A stretch of 64,000 nt of DNA, taken from positions 310,001 through 374,000 of the forward strand of contig NZ_CP071503.1 in the NCBI RefSeq assembly GCF_017354945.1. The letters run 5' to 3'. The notes under the pieces were generated by a model. The model saw only the letters and a list, made by a program, of their open reading frames with translations. It was not told the DNA's origin and searched no databases. A program made the translations under genes and the position numbers. Positions 18,387 to 27,789 of this stretch are shown here, piece after piece. Position 1 is the stretch's first letter, and the number at the start of each line of letters is the position of its first letter. The stretch comes from Shewanella avicenniae (GTDB lineage Bacteria; Pseudomonadota; Gammaproteobacteria; Enterobacterales; Shewanellaceae).

Positions 18387-19988
18387 ATGACCCAAAACGA
18401 TATCGTTCAAAAACTCTGGAACCTCTGTGACATCCTCCGTGATGACGGCATTAACTATTCAGACTATGTCACTGAGCTTGTGTTGCTGCTGTTTATTAAA
18501 ATGGTGCACGAGAATACTGAAGCCGAACTGCTAGACAAGCACATTTTGCCTGAGGGTTGTCGCTGGACCGATTTAAACGGCAAGTCAGGCATTACTCTGC
18601 TTAACGATTACAAAGCCATATTATTGGCGCTGTCTACCGGCAAACGCGTGGTGCTGGACCCAAACGACCCAGAAAAAACAAAAGAAGTTCAAGTGCATGA
18701 CGATGCACTCATCAGTGCCATTTATGCCGATGCACAAACCCGTTTACGTGAACCACGCCATTTAGAACAGATCATTAAAACCCTCGACCAAATTGATTGG
18801 TTTAGCGCCCAGCGCGATGGCTTGGGTGATCTGTATGAAGGGCTGTTAGAGAAAAACGCCAGCGAGACCAAATCCGGTGCTGGTCAGTACTTTACTCCGC
18901 GGGTACTGATTAACAGCATGGTGCGTTGTATCAAACCGCAACCGGGCGAATACATTCAGGACCCAGCAGCAGGTACAGCAGGCTTTTTGATTGCCGCCCA
19001 TGAATATATTAAAGCGCAGCCCGAATACGACGATTTAACAGTAAAGCAAACCGATTTTCAGCGTTACAACGCCTACGTCGGCGTGGAGTTAGTACCTAAC
19101 ACCCGACGCTTAGCCTTAATGAACTGTTTACTGCACGGTATGGAAGGCGATGATGAAGGTGTGGTGCATCTTGGCAACTCACTCGGCAATGTCGGCCAAA
19201 GCCTGAAACCAGCCGATGTGATTTTGGCAAATCCGCCGTTTGGTACCAGCAAAGGCGGCGAAGCCAGCATTACCCGTGACGATTTAACCTTTGATACCAG
19301 CAACAAGCAGTTGGCGTTCTTACAACACATTTACCGCAACCTTAAACCCGGTGGCCGCGCCGCAGTGGTGCTGCCAGACAACGTGTTGTTTGAAGCCGGT
19401 AAGGGCACCGATATTCGCCGTGACTTGATGGACAAGTGCAACCTGCATACGATTTTGCGTTTACCCACCGGCATTTTTTACGCCCAAGGCGTCAAAACCA
19501 ATGTGCTCTTTTTCACCAAAGGCTCGGCCAGCGATAAACATCAGCACGAAAACTGCACCGAAAATGTCTGGGTCTATGACCTGCGCACCAATATGCCAAG
19601 CTTTGGCAAACGCACCCCGTTTAGTGACAATCACTTAGCACCTTTTGAGCAGGTTTATGGCGAACATGCTGGTGGACTCAGTCCGCGTAATGAAGGTGAA
19701 TACAGCTTTAATGCCGCAGATATTGAGGTTGATGTTACTTCTGTGGAAGAAAACCAAAACCTCGCTAGTGACAAGTTGCTCAATAGCCGCTGGCGTTGCT
19801 TTAGCCGTGACTGGATCCGCGATAGCAAACAAGACTCGCTCGATATCAGTTGGCTAAAAGACAAAAACAGTGTGGATGCCTCAAGTTTGCCGGAGCCAGA
19901 TGTGTTAGCGCGAGAGGCGAAAGAGGAATTGGAAGCCGCGCTTAGTGAGTTGGATGCGTTGTTGAAGGCTTTGGAAGGGGCTGTGTGA
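18387..19988 (+). CDS. hsdM: Type I DNA N6-adenine methyltransferase HsdM
   Basis: 533 residues. The HsdM N-terminal helical domain (DILRDDGINYSDYVTELVLLLFIKM) is followed by the SAM-binding motif DPAAGTAGF at 192-200 and the catalytic motif NPPF at 282-285. With HsdS it methylates adenines at the host site and forms the core that HsdR joins. It starts 27 bp after fic, and its stop overlaps the hsdS start, so M and S are translationally coupled. The C-terminal helices are rich in Leu and Glu, as expected for HsdS contact. Confidence 0.96.
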   Translation: MTQNDIVQKLWNLCDILRDDGINYSDYVTELVLLLFIKMVHENTEAELLDKHILPEGCRWTDLNGKSGITLLNDYKAILLALSTGKRVVLDPNDPEKTKEVQVHDDALISAIYADAQTRLREPRHLEQIIKTLDQIDWFSAQRDGLGDLYEGLLEKNASETKSGAGQYFTPRVLINSMVRCIKPQPGEYIQDPAAGTAGFLIAAHEYIKAQPEYDDLTVKQTDFQRYNAYVGVELVPNTRRLALMNCLLHGMEGDDEGVVHLGNSLGNVGQSLKPADVILANPPFGTSKGGEASITRDDLTFDTSNKQLAFLQHIYRNLKPGGRAAVVLPDNVLFEAGKGTDIRRDLMDKCNLHTILRLPTGIFYAQGVKTNVLFFTKGSASDKHQHENCTENVWVYDLRTNMPSFGKRTPFSDNHLAPFEQVYGEHAGGLSPRNEGEYSFNAADIEVDVTSVEENQNLASDKLLNSRWRCFSRDWIRDSKQDSLDISWLKDKNSVDASSLPEPDVLAREAKEELEAALSELDALLKALEGAV

Positions 19989-21373
19989 TGGTTGAGGTTA
20001 ATCTGTCCAAAGGCTGGGCTTTTACAACCATTGGGTCAGTAGCTAGAGTCTCAAGTGGCGTTGGCTTTCCAATTAAATATCAGGGTAAATCAGAAGGTTT
20101 ATACCCAGTTTATAAAGTTGGAGATGTCTCGAAAGCTGTTACCACCAAAAATGGAAACTTGGCTGTTGCTGGTCATTACGTGGATGAAAGAGAAGTTGCT
20201 GAATTAAAAGGGGAAGTCTTCCCTGTTGGCGCTACTTTGTTCGCAAAAATCGGCGAGGCTGTAAAGTTAAATAGAAGGGCATTTGTAAGAAAGCCCGGTT
20301 TAGCTGATAACAATGTTATGGCTGTCATCCCCGACAAATCTGATAGCAATAGATTTTTATATCATTTTTTGCGAGTGATTGATTTAACTGAAACGTCTAG
20401 GTCCACGACAGTTCCTTCAATTCGAAAAGGTGATATAGAAGAAGTTGAGTTATACCTTCCCCCTCTAGCTGAACAAAAAGTCATCGCCGATAAACTAGAT
20501 ACGCTACTGGCACAGGTAGAAAGCACCAAAGCCCGCCTTGAGCGTATCTCTGACATTCTAAAACACTTCCGTCAATCCGTCCTCTCTGCGGCAGTCAGCG
20601 GAAAGTTGACGGAAGAATGGCGGAAAAGAAACATCTCTCAATTCCCTTATCCAAGACTTCAACTGGGTAAAATCATTCACGAGATGCGTAATGGTCTTTC
20701 GTCTAAGCCAAATGAGCTTGGCAATGGATATCCAATCTTGCGAATAAGTTCCGTTAGACCGCTCTCACTCGATCAAAATGATGTACGTCACCTAGACGTA
20801 TCGGAAACGGAGAAAGAACGTTACGCCTTAAGACCGAGAGATTTGTTATTTACTCGCTATAACGGCAGTATCGAATTCGTTGGAGTATGTGCTCAAGTAA
20901 AGTCACTCGATCACGATGTTCTTTTGTATCCGGATAAACTGATTCGTGTCCGTGTGAATAATGAACACGTAACTTCAGAGTATCTTGAATTATTCTCTGC
21001 GTGCCAAGAAGCCCGTGATTACGTGCAATCTCTCGTGAAGTCAACATCAGGTCAGAAAGGGATTTCCGGCGCCGATTTTAAAAAAATGGACGTAGCTTTA
21101 CCAGCAATTATCGAACAAATCGAGATCGCCCGCCGTGTTGAAGAACTATTCACCTTTGCTGATAGCATTGAACAAAAAGCTACAGCGGCATTAGGACGGG
21201 TCAATAATCTCACTCAGTCCATTCTTGCCAAAGCTTTCCGCGGTGAACTCACTGCCGACTGGCGTGCCGCCAACCCCGATCTTATCAGCGGTGAAAACAG
21301 CGCCGAAGCTTTGTTAGCAAAAATCCAGACTGAGCGTTCAAAACTAGTCCAGAGAAAGTCTCGGCGGGCATAG
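19988..21373 (+). CDS. hsdS: Type I restriction specificity subunit HsdS
   Basis: 461 residues from the ATG at 19988, which shares one base with the hsdM stop; a GTG three bases earlier is an alternative. The layout is two target-recognition domains (about 1-165 and 215-395), each followed by a conserved helical segment. The first is LPPLAEQKVIADKLDTLLAQ with LKHFRQSVLSAAVSGKLTEEW. The second is EQIEIARRVEELF with LTQSILAKAFRGELTADW. Each domain reads half of a split site. Both domains are complete, so the system can be functional. The recognition sequence cannot be read from the protein. Confidence 0.95.
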   Translation: MVEVNLSKGWAFTTIGSVARVSSGVGFPIKYQGKSEGLYPVYKVGDVSKAVTTKNGNLAVAGHYVDEREVAELKGEVFPVGATLFAKIGEAVKLNRRAFVRKPGLADNNVMAVIPDKSDSNRFLYHFLRVIDLTETSRSTTVPSIRKGDIEEVELYLPPLAEQKVIADKLDTLLAQVESTKARLERISDILKHFRQSVLSAAVSGKLTEEWRKRNISQFPYPRLQLGKIIHEMRNGLSSKPNELGNGYPILRISSVRPLSLDQNDVRHLDVSETEKERYALRPRDLLFTRYNGSIEFVGVCAQVKSLDHDVLLYPDKLIRVRVNNEHVTSEYLELFSACQEARDYVQSLVKSTSGQKGISGADFKKMDVALPAIIEQIEIARRVEELFTFADSIEQKATAALGRVNNLTQSILAKAFRGELTADWRAANPDLISGENSAEALLAKIQTERSKLVQRKSRRA

Positions 21374-21391
21374 GAATAAGGAGATAGCGCA

Positions 21392-22822
21392 ATGGATGGC
21401 AATAACCTCAACGATGAGATGTTAATCCGACAAGTCAAAAGCGCTATCGCTAGTCATGATTTTAAACGTGCGAGAAAGGTGTTAGAGCACTACTTGTACG
21501 AAGAGACCGGGACGCCGCGGATCTGGGAGTTTTACGGTAACGTTTTAAAAAAACTGGGTAAACTGAACAAAGCGAGAGACGCATTTTTACGGCGTGATGA
21601 ATTACGCCGTGATGACTTTGTCTTTGAACCAATTGCTGATGAATACATTGATGTAACTGACCTCGATTATCTTGATAGCCAGCAAGTTAACTATACACAT
21701 GAGCAATATGTTTACGGTATGGAGGAGCAATCAGCTCCTATTGTTAAACGTGAACATTATGAGCAAATCACAGAACAGCCTCCTACATCGTCCGTCCCTG
21801 CTAATAACGTATTAATCTCGCAGGAACTCGACTCTTCAGAAGTCGTATCGCCACACAGTGGAGAACAACTGGTTGAAGATGATGCTCAAGATGAAATTTC
21901 TACTGTAGCCGAAGTTGTCGTTGATGACTCTGCCGAAATCACCCCCGATAGTGTAGTAAATGATGTAATAACTACCGACACGTTCAGCGAAGTTAATGAA
22001 CTTTCGGATATTTATGACGCTGGGACAGATCCTGCCGCAGAGTTGCTATTAGATGAAGTCATTGGGCTAAATGACACCTATTTTATTGATCCTGATGATC
22101 TAATCGAAAATGAAGTCGAATCATCAGATGTCTACTCTGAAGATCAAATCACGATAGAACAACGTGCAGTCCAGCTAGCTGCGGCGTTTATTGCTCGTCA
22201 TAACTGGCCCCTATCAACACTGGATTTACTAACTCATATCTTCTCGGTGAAATCCTATGGTGCAGTTGTGAAGTTTCTTAACTTCTATGCTGATGCGGGG
22301 ATGCAACCTGACGTATTAAGGGCAGCGAAGTTTTTGCGTGATGCTTGGCATCAACTGTCCAAATATTGGATTAATTTTTATCGTAATGGGGATAGTGATG
22401 CTAGTTACAGCAATTTCAGCTGGGCGCAAAGTTTGCGCTTTGTGACAATTATTTCGCAGTGTCAAAATGGTTTGTCTGATGATGATGTGTTGCTGGAGAA
22501 CCTAGATGGTATTTATGACCGTTGGTTCAATAGCCCATCGCTGAGGCGTTCTTACCGCGCCTTTGCAAAATACCTTAATGCTACGCTCGACCAGTTAGAA
22601 AAAGATGATGTTTTATTAGAATATGAGGCTGGCTTTGGCTCAATGAGTGCGGCGCGTGAATTAAATTTTTCTGACATTGGTGATGTTGATTTCGATGACC
22701 AACAATTGATTCGAGAATTGGAATTATATGGCTATTCAATTGAACGTAGTGAATTCAGAAGTATGCGTTTTTGCCAAGATGTTATTTATGATGATGAATA
22801 TTATCAGCTAAATCGAAATTAG
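21392..22822 (+). CDS. Unknown protein: TPR-like N-terminus, acidic linker, helical C-terminus
   Basis: I do not recognise a named family. The 476-residue product starts at an ATG with a strong AAGGAG site, 18 bp after hsdS. Residues about 12-66 read as one or two TPR-like helical hairpins (ARKVLEHYLYEE, YGNVLKKLGKLNKARDAFLRR). Residues about 75-265 are an Asp/Glu/Ser/Val-rich, probably disordered linker. Residues about 265-476 form a second ordered region with many aromatics and end in an acidic, Tyr-rich tail. No catalytic motif is visible. The order suggests an adaptor or sensor for the SNF2 ATPase encoded 32 bp downstream (inference). Confidence 0.8.
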   Translation: MDGNNLNDEMLIRQVKSAIASHDFKRARKVLEHYLYEETGTPRIWEFYGNVLKKLGKLNKARDAFLRRDELRRDDFVFEPIADEYIDVTDLDYLDSQQVNYTHEQYVYGMEEQSAPIVKREHYEQITEQPPTSSVPANNVLISQELDSSEVVSPHSGEQLVEDDAQDEISTVAEVVVDDSAEITPDSVVNDVITTDTFSEVNELSDIYDAGTDPAAELLLDEVIGLNDTYFIDPDDLIENEVESSDVYSEDQITIEQRAVQLAAAFIARHNWPLSTLDLLTHIFSVKSYGAVVKFLNFYADAGMQPDVLRAAKFLRDAWHQLSKYWINFYRNGDSDASYSNFSWAQSLRFVTIISQCQNGLSDDDVLLENLDGIYDRWFNSPSLRRSYRAFAKYLNATLDQLEKDDVLLEYEAGFGSMSAARELNFSDIGDVDFDDQQLIRELELYGYSIERSEFRSMRFCQDVIYDDEYYQLNRN

Positions 22823-22854
22823 ACTGATGATATAGCTGACAGGGAATACAGAAT

Positions 22855-25686
22855 ATGAAAAGTTGCGCTCCATCTCCTGGGTGTTGGGTTAGTCAAAAAT
22901 TACCTAATGGCACTATTCGAACTGGCATAGTAGAAAAGCAAACCGTAGATGGTGAGCTGATCACGCTAAAAGTTCTCTGGGTACCCGAACGTCATGCATC
23001 ATTTGTACGTCCAGAAGAGGTCAATTCAGGCTTTAAACTGGGTATGGATGTAATGTTAGCAATTGATGACCTCTATTCGTTTGGTGAAGGGGTTATCGTT
23101 CAAAGTCGGAGCGCAAATGGTATTACTCAGCATTTGGTTGAATTTCCGGAAAGTAACGAGCGACGGTGGATTCCCTATTTTGCCTTGAGACAAATCAAAG
23201 GGGTAAAACATGCTTATATCGTTGGTTCTCAATCAGAAGGTAATGTAGCTGAACGGTTACGATTGAAAACTCTGGCCCATGCGTTGCGTAACTGGAATGA
23301 AAACACTGGTGCGCTTTCAAGTTTGGAGTTTAACCCGTTACCACATCAGATTCATTTAGTGCATCGAATCTTAAATTCCGGGAGTCTAAATTGGCTAATC
23401 GCTGATGATGTTGGTTTAGGGAAAACGATTGAAACAGGCATGCTGCTGTATGCATTGCAGCAGCGAGGACAAGCCAAAAGAATTTTGTTAATTACTCCTG
23501 CAGGTCTCACTCGCCAGTGGCAGGAGGAGATGTACGATAAGTTTAGATTGGGTGATTTTCAAATATATGGTCATCATTTTCAGATTCATGAGCCTAGAGA
23601 ATGGAAGATGCACGATCATGTAATAGCATCCATTGATAAGTTGAAACAAGAGTCTCACCTCGAACTGCTCCTACAGGCGGACGCTTGGGATCTGGTGGTG
23701 TTTGATGAGGCGCATCGGCTTTCTCGTCGGCAATATGGTCTGCACTATGATACTTCTGAGCGTTTTAATTTGGCGCTTAGCTTGAGAAAATCGGAAAAGG
23801 CTCGTTCGATACTGTTACTGACAGCAACACCCCATCAGGGGATGCAGGATAAGTTTATCTCTTTACTTGAGTTACTAAGACCAGATAGAAAGAATGAATT
23901 TGCTTTACTTTCATTAAAACCAGTATTGCTTCATGACATGGTGATACGGAACTACAAGGCTGATGTTACTGACTCTGAAGGAAATTTTGTATTCCATGGA
24001 AAATCAACCATTGCTTTAGAAGTACCAGTTAATCAGCAGTCTATTGACTTTGATCAGTCACTCCAAGATTACTTACGAAAAGGTTATCAAGCGGGGAAAA
24101 ATAAGGGCTATTCGGGGAATGCCATTGGCTTTGTAATGACTGTGTATCGCAAGCTTGCAGCTTCAAGTGTTGCGGCTATTAGAAGGGCGCTATATCGCCG
24201 ACTTAGCCGCTTAGAAAACGATGTTTTAGATGAGATTATTCAATCTAATTTTGTCGAAGATGAACGTTTTCAAGGTGAATTAGAAGAGTTTACTGTGAGC
24301 TCAAATCAGGATAATCGTGAAGAGTTTTTTGACGGTGAGATTGAACTTCTGAAATTACTGATCACCAGAGTCGAGCAGTTAATAAATCATGATGACAAAC
24401 TATCGCGCTTCATGGATACGTTGTTAAAACAGCTCCTCCAAGACAATCCTAACGAAAAAATTCTAATTTTCTCAGAATACAGGGCAACCCAAGAATATAT
24501 CAAAGAGGCTATCACTGCTCAGTTTGGTGAGGATAAAGTCGTGCTGTTGCACGGTGGTTTGTCCCATGATGAACGACGAGACGTTATCGGGCAGTTCGAT
24601 AATGATGCACAATTCTTAATATCAACTGAGGCTGGTGGTGAAGGTATTAACTTACAGCGACACTGCCACATCATGGTCAACTATGATTTGCCGTGGAATC
24701 CAATGCGGCTTGTCCAACGAATAGGTCGTTTGTATCGATACGGTCAGCAGAAGAAAGTCGTTGTGCTGAACGTAAATTCACCGGGGACTGTGGATGAACA
24801 AATTATCGCGTTGATGTATCAGCGAATTGAACAAGTCGTCAGTGATATGGCGGCAGTACAAGGTGACGAATTTAATGAAGCTTTGAAGGACGATATTCTA
24901 GGCGAAGTCTCTAACCTTTTAGATTTAGAGGAAATTCTTGAGCAAGCATCCGCTGGTGGAATTGAACGTACTGAAGAAAGGATTAAAGAAGCACTTGAAC
25001 GTGCGAAAAACGCGACAAATTTACAACGTGACCTATTTAAATACGTTTCGCGTTATAACCCAGAAGATTTGGCAAGTGAATTGGTAATCACTACAGCTCA
25101 CCAACTGACCTTTATTGAAGGAATGTGTAAGCAGTTAAATATTGAAATTGTTAAGCGGATACATGATGACAAGGTCCTTCAATTGAAAATGCCAGAAAAA
25201 GTCATGAATGAGCTAGGGACTCGGTCTAGTACACTCGATATTACTGTAGATCGCGATATGGCAAGAAGTCGTAAGAATACAGTAATGATGGATATGAATG
25301 CGTCATTAATGCAGCTATTCATTCGCACTGCATGTAGTTTTAGTTTCGGTGGTAAGACAGCATCTGTATGTGCTCGAGATTTAAGTGGTAACTCATTTAT
25401 TACTGCAAATTTGAGATGGCAAGATATTTATGGAAGACGAATGAAGCAAGATTTTGCAGCCTTCTTCATTCAAGGGAATCGAGTCTATCAGAATCCTAAA
25501 GTTCTGGGCGATTGGCTTTTAGAAGAAGCTGAGACCAGCAGTATAATCCCTACCAAAGATAGCAATGAGCATTGGTTTCAATTGGTTGAACGAGAAGCTC
25601 AGAAAGTACTTAACGACTCAACTGAAATCAATGTGATACCCGATCACGTGGACTGGGTGAGCGGCGCGTGGCTGAATAATGAATAG
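22855..25686 (+). CDS. SNF2-family ATPase, RapA/HepA-like
   Basis: 943 residues, close to E. coli RapA (968). Residues about 5-125 hold two small beta-rich repeats (GIVEKQTVDGELITLKVLW, then GEGVIVQSRSANGITQHLVEF) like the RapA Tudor-like N-terminus. Walker A is DDVGLGKT at 184-191, DEAH is at 284-287, motif III is LTATPHQG, and the C-lobe has EAGGEGINLQ and RIGRLYRYGQ at 622-631, all intact. A helical C-terminal region of about 300 residues follows. SNF2 motors translocate on duplex DNA and remodel bound proteins. As it sits in a restriction island, a role in defence is likely but unproven. It lies 32 bp after the TPR-like gene. Confidence 0.9.
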   Translation: MKSCAPSPGCWVSQKLPNGTIRTGIVEKQTVDGELITLKVLWVPERHASFVRPEEVNSGFKLGMDVMLAIDDLYSFGEGVIVQSRSANGITQHLVEFPESNERRWIPYFALRQIKGVKHAYIVGSQSEGNVAERLRLKTLAHALRNWNENTGALSSLEFNPLPHQIHLVHRILNSGSLNWLIADDVGLGKTIETGMLLYALQQRGQAKRILLITPAGLTRQWQEEMYDKFRLGDFQIYGHHFQIHEPREWKMHDHVIASIDKLKQESHLELLLQADAWDLVVFDEAHRLSRRQYGLHYDTSERFNLALSLRKSEKARSILLLTATPHQGMQDKFISLLELLRPDRKNEFALLSLKPVLLHDMVIRNYKADVTDSEGNFVFHGKSTIALEVPVNQQSIDFDQSLQDYLRKGYQAGKNKGYSGNAIGFVMTVYRKLAASSVAAIRRALYRRLSRLENDVLDEIIQSNFVEDERFQGELEEFTVSSNQDNREEFFDGEIELLKLLITRVEQLINHDDKLSRFMDTLLKQLLQDNPNEKILIFSEYRATQEYIKEAITAQFGEDKVVLLHGGLSHDERRDVIGQFDNDAQFLISTEAGGEGINLQRHCHIMVNYDLPWNPMRLVQRIGRLYRYGQQKKVVVLNVNSPGTVDEQIIALMYQRIEQVVSDMAAVQGDEFNEALKDDILGEVSNLLDLEEILEQASAGGIERTEERIKEALERAKNATNLQRDLFKYVSRYNPEDLASELVITTAHQLTFIEGMCKQLNIEIVKRIHDDKVLQLKMPEKVMNELGTRSSTLDITVDRDMARSRKNTVMMDMNASLMQLFIRTACSFSFGGKTASVCARDLSGNSFITANLRWQDIYGRRMKQDFAAFFIQGNRVYQNPKVLGDWLLEEAETSSIIPTKDSNEHWFQLVEREAQKVLNDSTEINVIPDHVDWVSGAWLNNE

Positions 25687-25742
25687 ATAATATTTGTTTA
25701 GCTAAATCAACTGAGGGCGTTGAATTAATTCAAGGAAGGATA

Positions 25743-26597
25743 ATGATTGGATTTGGAGATGTGGACGCTTTGCTCAATCTGATTGAACGATATAAAAAGT
25801 GGCGAAGTCCTACTAGAAAACAAAGCAATACAGCTGAACGTTTTATCAAACTATTTGAAGCGCATGGCGTTGCAAAAGCCCAAATCCCGCGTTTCTTTGG
25901 GCATGAGTTGAGTCTCTATCAAGTCGAAAATGAACAGGAGCTATTAAAAGCGCTGAGCCACCCAATTCTGCGAGATGCTGCTGACTTGTTCGGCGTAAAA
26001 GTTGAATGGTTAGAGGGTGCATCAGATGAGCTATATGAGTTAAAGCATTTCTATAAACAACCTCATGAATTTGGTATTTGGCTCGATCAATGTCTGCCGA
26101 ATGCGGTTAAACAAGATGTCGATGGCTGGCTACTGACAACGCATCTAAATAGTGACCGATATGATGCGCTGATCTTGATGCGGGAATGTATCGGAGAACT
26201 GTCTAAGCAACCCATTTACCGATACCACTTCTGTGAGCTGTGGATATACAGCTACTGGAAGTGTCGAGCCGATTTAACCGCCTGTATAGCACAGGGATGG
26301 AAACGAAATTGCTTTATCTATGGTCGTGAACTCACGCCCTCGGTATTTGAAAAAATCGCATCACTCACAACTGTGCCCAACTCTGAATTAGAAAATACAT
26401 CCATCACGGGCAAACATTTTCATCCTGAAAATTTGACCACTGAACCTGAGAGTTTTGTTGAGGGAGTATCAGAAGGGCAATTCGGTAAAACTGCCGCATT
26501 ACACCGCTGGCTGTACTGGCACGAAAAAGAGCTGATGGACGCAGGATTTGGTGATTGCGGACCTAAGTTTCAGAGTTACATGGTAGATGATGGTTGA
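25743..26597 (+). CDS. Unknown protein with XRE-like helix-turn-helix N-terminus
   Basis: 284 residues with a good AAGGA site before the ATG. Residues about 28-95 read like an XRE-type DNA-binding domain (HGVAKAQIPRFFG as helix 2-3, then LLKALSHPILRDAADLFGV, then VEWLEGASDELY). The C-terminal part holds many aromatics and cysteines and no motif I know. It is third in the run with the TPR-like and SNF2 genes, 56 bp downstream. It may be the DNA-recognition or control component of that cassette (inference). A long inverted repeat follows the gene. Confidence 0.72.
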   Translation: MIGFGDVDALLNLIERYKKWRSPTRKQSNTAERFIKLFEAHGVAKAQIPRFFGHELSLYQVENEQELLKALSHPILRDAADLFGVKVEWLEGASDELYELKHFYKQPHEFGIWLDQCLPNAVKQDVDGWLLTTHLNSDRYDALILMRECIGELSKQPIYRYHFCELWIYSYWKCRADLTACIAQGWKRNCFIYGRELTPSVFEKIASLTTVPNSELENTSITGKHFHPENLTTEPESFVEGVSEGQFGKTAALHRWLYWHEKELMDAGFGDCGPKFQSYMVDDG

Positions 26598-26708
26598 GTT
26601 TTTACAACTTACTAGGCGTTTTTAACCTCTTGGCATTTTGCTAAAAGAGCTGTGAACTAAAAACGGCGGTTTTATTCGCACATGTTTGTTTTTTTAAAGT
26701 GTATTTTT

Positions 26709-26752
26709 TAGATAACTCATTGGTTTTGTATATTTTACCAGTGAGTTATCTA
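26709..26752. repeat. 15-bp inverted repeat between convergent genes
   Basis: Arms TAGATAACTCATTGG and CCAGTGAGTTATCTA match at 14 of 15 positions around a 14-base A+T-rich loop. It sits between the convergent ends of the XRE-like gene and the 26808 gene. It lacks a clean T run on the correct side, so it is a weak fit for a terminator and could be a protein-binding or recombination remnant. Confidence 0.6.
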
Positions 26753-26807
26753 GTCTGTATGTGTCTATTCAACTAAAGCGTTCACACCTTAATTATTATT
26801 GCGTTAG

Positions 26808-27512
26808 TTAATTTAAGGGGGGATTACCACTTCTATTGGCTAAAGCTGTCCATTCTTTGTGTTTATAAATGCTTTTATCGTATTGAATTGTTTGCTCGTT
26901 AAACATAGCTACAAACCCCATCCAATCATTTTGGAAGGGTCTAAGGGAGCCATTTACCATTTCGTATGCCACCTCAATACAGGGCCTTGAGGCGGTTTCT
27001 GTTCTTCTTTGCGGGATATACCTGACCAAATGCAGTAAACCTAGTTTCTCAATAGTATAGAATACATTTAGCACTTCCAGTTCTCTTGGTGTGCGCTCAA
27101 CAGTCATGAGCGTTTCATATAGTTGAGAACCTGATTCCGCAACGATTAATACATTTGTTGCCGAGCGATTTGAACGGCCAGCAGTAATCTGAAAAATAAT
27201 GCGTTTTATTCCAAAAGATGACTTCAGTCCTGCTATAACTGCATCTTTCCCACTATAAGTAGTGAAGCCAGTATCGATTCGCTCTACATATGAAATAAAC
27301 TGATCAAATCGGTACGATTCTGTATCTGAGTGTGGTTTCGTTGCGATCCCAACTAATGTATTAAAATTAGTGAAATCGAATAGTGTGGCAAGAATATGCT
27401 CAACTTTATGTTGATCTTTACCTAGGCGAAGACCTACTGCATCGCAGCCTTTTTGTAAGTTTTCTTTTAAGTGGTTTACATCATCTTTGGATAATAATTT
27501 TAATAGCAACAT
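26808..27512 (-). CDS. Hypothetical protein, island cargo
   Basis: I do not recognise this 234-residue protein. The ATG has an AAGGAAAC site upstream. There is no signal peptide or membrane segment. The N-terminus is helical (LSKDDVNHLKENLQKGCDAVGL), followed by mixed alpha/beta sequence with one segment that may be a strand-loop core (GIKRIIFQITAGRSNRSATNVLIVAE). It stands alone, convergent with the candidate defence cassette and divergent from the 27790 gene, with about 280 bp of A+T-rich sequence between them in which I see nothing else. Confidence 0.65.
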   Translation of the reverse strand: MLLLKLLSKDDVNHLKENLQKGCDAVGLRLGKDQHKVEHILATLFDFTNFNTLVGIATKPHSDTESYRFDQFISYVERIDTGFTTYSGKDAVIAGLKSSFGIKRIIFQITAGRSNRSATNVLIVAESGSQLYETLMTVERTPRELEVLNVFYTIEKLGLLHLVRYIPQRRTETASRPCIEVAYEMVNGSLRPFQNDWMGFVAMFNEQTIQYDKSIYKHKEWTALANRSGNPPLN

Positions 27513-27789
27513 TATGTTTCCTTAATTTAATTATTCCGTACATGGTCTCCCTGTTACCACTACAGAATTAAATTAGGATTACATAATCTACCTGTAGGAA
27601 TTTGTGTATCGCCATAAATTGGGAGGGCAAGCTCACAAAGCTTTTTTGGCAGAGCGCATCGACCAATTAGGTAGACCTTAACACCTAATGTTTTTTTTAA
27701 TCAAGAGGCATGTTGATCAGCTTTCGGATATCTTTGTACTGTTGTTAACCTATGAGCTATTGAACTCGGTTTAGGTGCTAAAGTGAAAA

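Noticed and set aside
21392..26597. DISARM, BREX, Dpd or Zorya system
   Set aside because: Only a SNF2 motor is shared with some of these. The defining partners (for example DrmA/B, PglX/BrxC, DpdA, ZorA/B) are not in the island.
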